NCBI GenBank assembly: GCA_021789355.1
Contig: JAJYJR010000311.1
Location: 1-7,003, forward strand
Origin: Chloroflexota bacterium
Lineage (GTDB): Bacteria; Chloroflexota; Limnocylindria; Limnocylindrales; CSP1-4
Reading direction: 5' to 3'
DNA: 7,003 nucleotides
Part shown: positions 5,422 through 7,003 of the stretch, one piece after another
How positions within the stretch are numbered: position 1 is the stretch's first letter
Layout of the letters: each line of letters starts with the position of its first letter
Program-made: the position numbers and the translations under genes
The notes under the pieces: model-generated
The model's input: the letters and a program-made list of their open reading frames with translations, nothing else
Databases searched by the model: none
What the model was told of the DNA's origin: nothing

Positions 5422-6752
5422 CCCATGAGCTGATCCTGCCGGAGGCCATGCAGGCCTCGCTGCGCTCGCAGCTGCTGGACGACCCGAGGCTCGAGCGTCT
5501 CGCGGTCGTGTTCGCCGGCAGGCGGCGCGCCGACCGATCATGGCGCTTTCTCGGACGCGACGTGTGGGTTGCCGGACCCGCGGATTACCGGATCCAAGAG
5601 GCATTCCATCTCGAGATGGAGCCGACGTTCTGGGCTCGCGCCGCGAAGCGTGCTCGCGTCAGCGGCGAGAGCATCGTGGTTGTCCACAGCCATCCGCATG
5701 ATCCAGATCCTCCCGATTTCTCCCCGTCGGATGACTGGGGAGAAGGGCAGCTCATGCCAAAGTTGCGTGCCCGAGCGGAGGTCCCGCACGCCACCGTGGT
5801 GATTTCCCCTGGGGGGATGCGGGCCAGACTCCACGACGGACGGACCCAGCCGCTGCGCGTCCGTGCCCCCTGGCAGATGGGCGAGGCGACACCCGGCGCC
5901 GATAGCCGGTACGAGCGACAGGTGCTCGCGCTGGGTCCACTAGGACATGCGCGGCTGCGGTCTCTCTCGGTTGCTGTGGTCGGACTTGGCGGCACCGGCA
6001 GCCACGTGGCTCAGCAACTCCTGCACCTCGGCGTAGGACGGCTGCTAGCGGTCGATCCCGACCACGTCGAGGAATCCAACCTATCCCGGCTCGTCGGCGG
6101 CAACCGCCGTGATGCAAAGCGGGTCGCCAGCAAGACCGACCTTGTGGTCAGGCAAGCCCGCGGTCTTGGAGGCCCCACGAAGGTCACGGCGATGCGGGCG
6201 TCCGTGGTCGACGACGCCGTCGCCCGGAAAGTCGCCGCTGTCGACGTCGTGTTCGGCTGCACGGATACGCAGCGGAGCCGGCTCGTCTTGAACTCGATCG
6301 CGCACCAACATTACGTGCCGGTGATCGACCTCGGCGTCGAGTTGCGTGCCACCGGAGGCGTTGGCGGCCGGGTGACCGTGCTGGGACCCGGCGAGGGTTG
6401 TCTCTGGTGCCTTGGCATTCTTGATGAGACACGCGTGCGGGCCGAGCAGCTAGGCCCCGAGGAGCGCCGGGCGCAGTATGGCGCCGGTTACGTTCCCGAC
6501 GTCGATGTTCCAGAGCCCGCGGTGGTCAGCATCAACGGCGTCGTCGCCAGCCTGGCCGTCACAGAGTTCCTGGATCGTGTCACGGGGTTCCGCGGTGTAG
6601 GCGACCCACCGGGCATGCTCTTGTACCGACTTCTTGACGGCACGGTGAGACGCGCCTCCGTGCAAGGTCGCTCGTGTCCGGCTTGCGCGGGCGTCACACG
6701 TGGGGCGGGAGAGCTGGCCGCACTGCCCACGGCCCGTGGCGCCTGCGCCTAG
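5418..6752 (+). CDS. JAMM/JAB isopeptidase fused to ThiF/E1-like adenylating enzyme
   Basis: The 444-residue fusion has two domains. The N-terminal JAB domain (about 1-150) carries the zinc JAMM motif VVVHSHPHDP with His90 and His92, then SPSD with Ser102 and Asp105; Glu26 in LERLAVVFAG is the likely catalytic Glu. Such domains cleave ubiquitin-like tails or isopeptide bonds. The C-terminal ThiF/E1 domain (about 160-430) begins YERQVLALG and has the ATP loop VVGLGGTGS (187-195), VDPD (212-215), ESNLSRL (219-225), Lys239 and FGCTDTQRSR (279-288). Four cysteines in two CxxC pairs, CLWC (328-331) and CPAC (420-423), are the usual structural zinc site of MoeB/ThiF enzymes. Apart from these, Cys281 in the common GCTD position and Cys443 near the C-terminus, no cysteine lies in the crossover region (335-375) where E1s form a thioester. 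It should adenylate the C-terminus of the small Ubl. The ATG overlaps the E2 stop. The gene looks complete. Confidence 0.93.
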   Translation: MTHELILPEAMQASLRSQLLDDPRLERLAVVFAGRRRADRSWRFLGRDVWVAGPADYRIQEAFHLEMEPTFWARAAKRARVSGESIVVVHSHPHDPDPPDFSPSDDWGEGQLMPKLRARAEVPHATVVISPGGMRARLHDGRTQPLRVRAPWQMGEATPGADSRYERQVLALGPLGHARLRSLSVAVVGLGGTGSHVAQQLLHLGVGRLLAVDPDHVEESNLSRLVGGNRRDAKRVASKTDLVVRQARGLGGPTKVTAMRASVVDDAVARKVAAVDVVFGCTDTQRSRLVLNSIAHQHYVPVIDLGVELRATGGVGGRVTVLGPGEGCLWCLGILDETRVRAEQLGPEERRAQYGAGYVPDVDVPEPAVVSINGVVASLAVTEFLDRVTGFRGVGDPPGMLLYRLLDGTVRRASVQGRSCPACAGVTRGAGELAALPTARGACA

Positions 6753-7003
6753 GTCTAGTGCCCCGATTCATGCTGCTCGGTAGGCAATCGCACTCCCCGA
6801 GGCCCTCGTTCGAGAGAACCGAAGCGCAGGAGGTGGCGATGGCCCGCCGAGCCGAACTCTTCGTCCGTGAGTTGAGCGACGAGGCGGCGGCCCACCTCCT
6901 CCGTCAGGCGCGCCCGGGCAAGAACGCGGTCGTCCGCCACCGGGCGATGCTCCTGTTCGCCAGCTTCCAGAGCCAGAGCGTGTCCCAGATCGCGCTCATG
7001 TTC
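6753..7003 (+). mobile_element. Left part of an IS630-family insertion sequence (runs off the window)
   Basis: The transposase gene starting at 6839 implies that its IS end lies in the 86 nt between the E1 stop (6752) and that start. IS630 elements duplicate a TA dinucleotide; TA occurs at 6750-6751 (inside the E1 stop, in CCTAGG) and at 6755-6756 (TCTAG), so the boundary may be one of these. The terminal inverted repeat cannot be confirmed without the other end. The left boundary given is therefore approximate. Confidence 0.5.
6839..7003 (+). CDS. IS630-family transposase, N-terminal part
   Basis: The 55 codons to the end of the window are open. The product begins MARRAELFVRELSDE and continues with AAAHLLRQARPGKN and VVRHRAMLLFASFQSQSVSQ. 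This resembles the N-terminal helix-turn-helix region of actinobacterial IS630 transposases (MARRAE-x-F-V-R-E-L-S-D-E, then VVR-x-RA-x-xLLAS). AGGAGG (6828-6833) is 5 nt before the ATG. The catalytic DDE domain would lie beyond the window, so intactness cannot be judged. The element moves by cut-and-paste into TA sites. Confidence 0.78.
   Translation, partial: MARRAELFVRELSDEAAAHLLRQARPGKNAVVRHRAMLLFASFQSQSVSQIALMF

Noticed and set aside
5541..5550. Further CGCTTTC match to the 9-mer half-site
   Set aside because: It is a single half-site inside the JAB-E1 coding sequence with no tandem partner, expected by chance.

Overview
The window is GC-rich DNA with GC-biased third codon positions, Shine-Dalgarno sites of the AGGAGG type and many 4-nt gene overlaps. 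Together with the gene families present this points to an actinobacterium; the species cannot be read from the sequence. It looks like an accessory region: a tRNA gene at the left edge, remnants of older defence or addiction genes next to it, an intact six-gene block in the middle, and an insertion sequence at the right edge. All supported genes are on the + strand.

Left part (1-2417). A complete tRNA-Pro(CGG) gene with encoded CCA is followed by an intact antitoxin-like gene of the VapB45/DUF433 type. Directly behind it is only the first third of its PIN-like toxin. Next comes the N-terminal part of a type I restriction-modification methylase subunit (HsdM), broken by at least two frameshifts and cut off before its main catalytic motifs. 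No hsdS or hsdR is present. About 500 bp of unassigned, apparently degenerate sequence follows, ending in a promoter-like sequence.

Central block (2421-6752). Three regulatory-type genes come first: a protein with a STAS-like segment and a GHKL ATPase domain, a DUF4325 (STAS-like) protein with a C-terminal winged helix, and a second STAS-like/GHKL ATPase. A tight cassette follows: a small ubiquitin-like protein of the multiubiquitin family, an E2/UBC-like protein (family E type), and a fusion of a JAMM/JAB isopeptidase with a ThiF/E1 adenylating enzyme. The last three are joined by 4-nt stop/start overlaps, and the second ATPase ends 25 nt before the ubiquitin-like gene. A nearly identical 18-19 nt element made of a tandem 9-mer lies just upstream of both the DUF4325 gene and the second ATPase gene, which suggests shared control.

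Interpretation. The core is a bacterial ubiquitin-like conjugation system, related in logic to antiphage systems such as Bil (Ubl, E2, JAB, E1). The unusual points are that it is preceded by, and probably co-transcribed with, a two-ATPase plus STAS module that resembles a partner switch, and that neither the E2 nor the E1 shows a cysteine at the canonical thioester position. An ATPase-gated ubiquitin-like conjugation pathway would be consistent with the layout, but that functional link is inference. The right edge is the start of an IS630-family transposase gene that runs out of the window.
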